The translations under genes and the position numbers were made by a program. Source: an uncultured candidate division WPS-2 bacterium (GTDB lineage: Bacteria > Vulcanimicrobiota > Vulcanimicrobiia > Vulcanimicrobiales > Vulcanimicrobiaceae). From it: a stretch of 5,312 nucleotides of DNA. The stretch spans positions 1 through 5,312 of the forward strand of contig CALEYW010000012.1 in assembly GCA_937927945.1 (NCBI GenBank), read 5' to 3'. Shown piece by piece: positions 4,587 through 5,312 of this stretch. Below the pieces are notes generated by a model. The model was not told the origin of the DNA, did not search any database, and was given only the letters and a program-made list of their open reading frames with translations. Positions within the stretch are counted from its first letter, which is position 1, and every line of letters begins with the position of its first letter.

Positions 4587-4958
4587 TTGCTGGTGCCTCG
4601 GTCGGCGCTCCTCCGTTGCGTCGCCTCCTCGCTCGTCGCATTTGCGTGTTTTGCATCGCCAGTTGCCGCCTCCCCAAATCCATTCGTGGGGTTGTGGGTC
4701 GTCGATCGTGCACCCTGGAACGGGGAGCGCTTCACGTCGGCGGGGACGGTGGTCGAATACAACCGCGGACACGCCATCGGGGAGTTTCCCTATACCGTGA
4801 CCTCGGCGACGACCGCGGTCGTCGACTACGGCTTCCTCAAGCTGGTCTATCATTTGGCCAACGGCGCCCTGACGAGCTACAACAACCACGGGATGTTGCG
4901 GTTTCATCCGGCTCGCGCGATCGTTGCGCCGCCGGTCCGTCATAACCCGCTGCTCTAA
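4587..4958 (+). CDS. Small secreted protein of unknown function
   Basis: A 123-residue protein from TTG 4587, chosen because AGAGGAG lies 8 bases upstream; GTG 4578 and GTG 4593 are in-frame alternatives. The N-terminus is a clear signal peptide: Arg5 and Arg10, a hydrophobic core at about 11-24 (CVASSLVAFACFAS), and a likely cleavage after VAA (26-28). No good lipobox is present. The mature part, about 95 residues, starts SPNPFVGLWVVDRAPWNGE and seems rich in beta strand: AGTVVEYNRG (52-61), GEFPYTVTSATTAVVDYG (65-82), LKLVYHLANGALTSYNN (84-100) and GMLRFHPA (102-109). This opening GLW and strand pattern is loosely lipocalin-like, but I do not recognise a family. Third codon positions are strongly G or C, so it is very likely a real gene. 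It acts in the periplasm or outside the cell; its role is unknown. Confidence 0.75.
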   Translation: MLVPRSALLRCVASSLVAFACFASPVAASPNPFVGLWVVDRAPWNGERFTSAGTVVEYNRGHAIGEFPYTVTSATTAVVDYGFLKLVYHLANGALTSYNNHGMLRFHPARAIVAPPVRHNPLL

Positions 4959-5312
4959 CAGGTCGCGGAAATAGGTGAGGTTTTCGTTGCCTGGTAGGGC
5001 CTCATGACGACGACTCCGGGTTTACGAGCAGCGTTTTCGTCGCAAGACTGGCTTTCGGAGGCCCCTTTGGCGGTTTTGAGACACTGATTCCGTCGTCATG
5101 TTGCGCCCGCCAGGATATTGCGAATGCGAACCAAGTTGTAAACGGCGACGGCGAACGTGAACAACCCCGAGACGCGCGGCAAACCACGAACCTTAACCTT
5201 GCGGATCGTGCCGACGACCTTAGCCCAACCGAAGACTTCCTCGACCCGTTTGCGAACACGTTGACTGATACGATAGCCCTCGTGTCGCGTCGTTCGAGCG
5301 TCGATCGCACTG
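4959..5312 (-). mobile_element. 3' end of an IS5-family insertion sequence (partial)
   Basis: The transposase C-terminus (5096-5312) and some or all of the 137 bases after it belong to an insertion sequence that continues beyond the right edge. The exact outer end cannot be placed because the other terminus is outside the window. A perfect 10-bp inverted repeat, CATGACGACG (5003-5012) and CGTCGTCATG (5091-5100), brackets the transposase 3' untranslated part, the right arm covering its stop codon. The IS boundary probably lies between 4959 and about 5003. Confidence 0.7.
5096..5312 (-). CDS. IS5-family transposase, C-terminal fragment (runs off right edge)
   Basis: The minus strand enters the window in frame as SAIDARTTRHEGYRISQRVR and ends with the stop at 5096-5098, giving 71 visible residues. 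The block RKRVEEVFGWAKVVGTIRKVKVRG contains the catalytic region of IS4/IS5-type DDE transposases: Glu24 with the E-(6)-K spacing to Lys31, and Arg20 three residues before. The closing VSGLFTFAVAVYNLVRIRNIL is the usual C-terminal helix of this group. The upstream catalytic aspartates lie outside the window, so intactness cannot be judged. Codons such as GTT, CGT, GGT and TTG are more common here than in the neighbouring genes, in keeping with a mobile origin. Confidence 0.92.
   Translation of the reverse strand, partial: SAIDARTTRHEGYRISQRVRKRVEEVFGWAKVVGTIRKVKVRGLPRVSGLFTFAVAVYNLVRIRNILAGAT

Noticed and set aside
3923..4777. Minus-strand open frame of 284 codons
   Set aside because: It is out of frame with the SDR remnant, lies antisense to two plus-strand frames with native codon use, and its product is Arg/Ser/Thr/Pro-rich without motifs.
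4446..4943. Minus-strand open frame of 165 codons
   Set aside because: It is the antisense shadow of the secreted-protein gene, with an Arg-rich composition and no motif.
5002..5310. Minus-strand open frame of 102 codons at the right edge
   Set aside because: It is one frame off the true transposase frame, which ends at 5096 and carries the IS5-family signature.

Overview
This is a GC-rich bacterial chromosome segment. The coding frames strongly favour G or C at third codon positions, genes start with Shine-Dalgarno sites, and gene pairs are tightly packed with ATGA overlaps. The families present (DUF899, DUF2182, ArsR plus SRPBCC/AHSA1, bacterial royal-jelly/yellow-type protein) are common in soil and environmental bacteria. 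The sequence alone does not fix the phylum. No rRNA, tRNA or CRISPR array was seen.

Left half (1-2659, minus strand): a co-directional cluster read from right to left. An SRPBCC/AHSA1-type START-fold protein (2659-2198) overlaps by 4 bases an ArsR-family repressor without cysteines (2201-1875). After 115 bases comes a short-chain dehydrogenase (1759-1034), which overlaps by 4 bases a DUF2182 membrane protein (1037-381). After 70 bases holding a strong hairpin, a DUF899 thioredoxin-like protein starts at 310 and leaves the window. This looks like one ArsR-controlled regulon for small-molecule or redox stress; the actual substrate is unknown.

Intergenic hub (2660-2833): two inverted repeats of the form GCAACC-N4-GGTTGC lie 33 bp apart, centre to centre, directly upstream of the SRPBCC-ArsR pair. 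They are the best candidates for the ArsR operator and could also affect the divergent gene to the right.

Right half (2834-4958, plus strand): a 374-residue major royal jelly protein/yellow-family (dopachrome-tautomerase-related) beta-propeller protein. It is followed by about 600 bases of mixed, partly decayed DNA. This stretch holds the C-terminal remnant of a second short-chain dehydrogenase on the minus strand, a 65-bp inverted-repeat structure, a small alanine-rich ORF of unknown function, and a run of hairpins. A small secreted protein of unknown function follows (4587-4958).

Right edge (about 4960-5312): the 3' end of an IS5-family insertion sequence on the minus strand, with the transposase C-terminus reading in from the right edge. 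The IS, the dehydrogenase remnant and the inverted repeats mark the right part as a rearranged, accessory-type region. I see no clear large undescribed system. The most promising leads are the twin operator with its regulon and the hairpin-rich segment 4440-4565.
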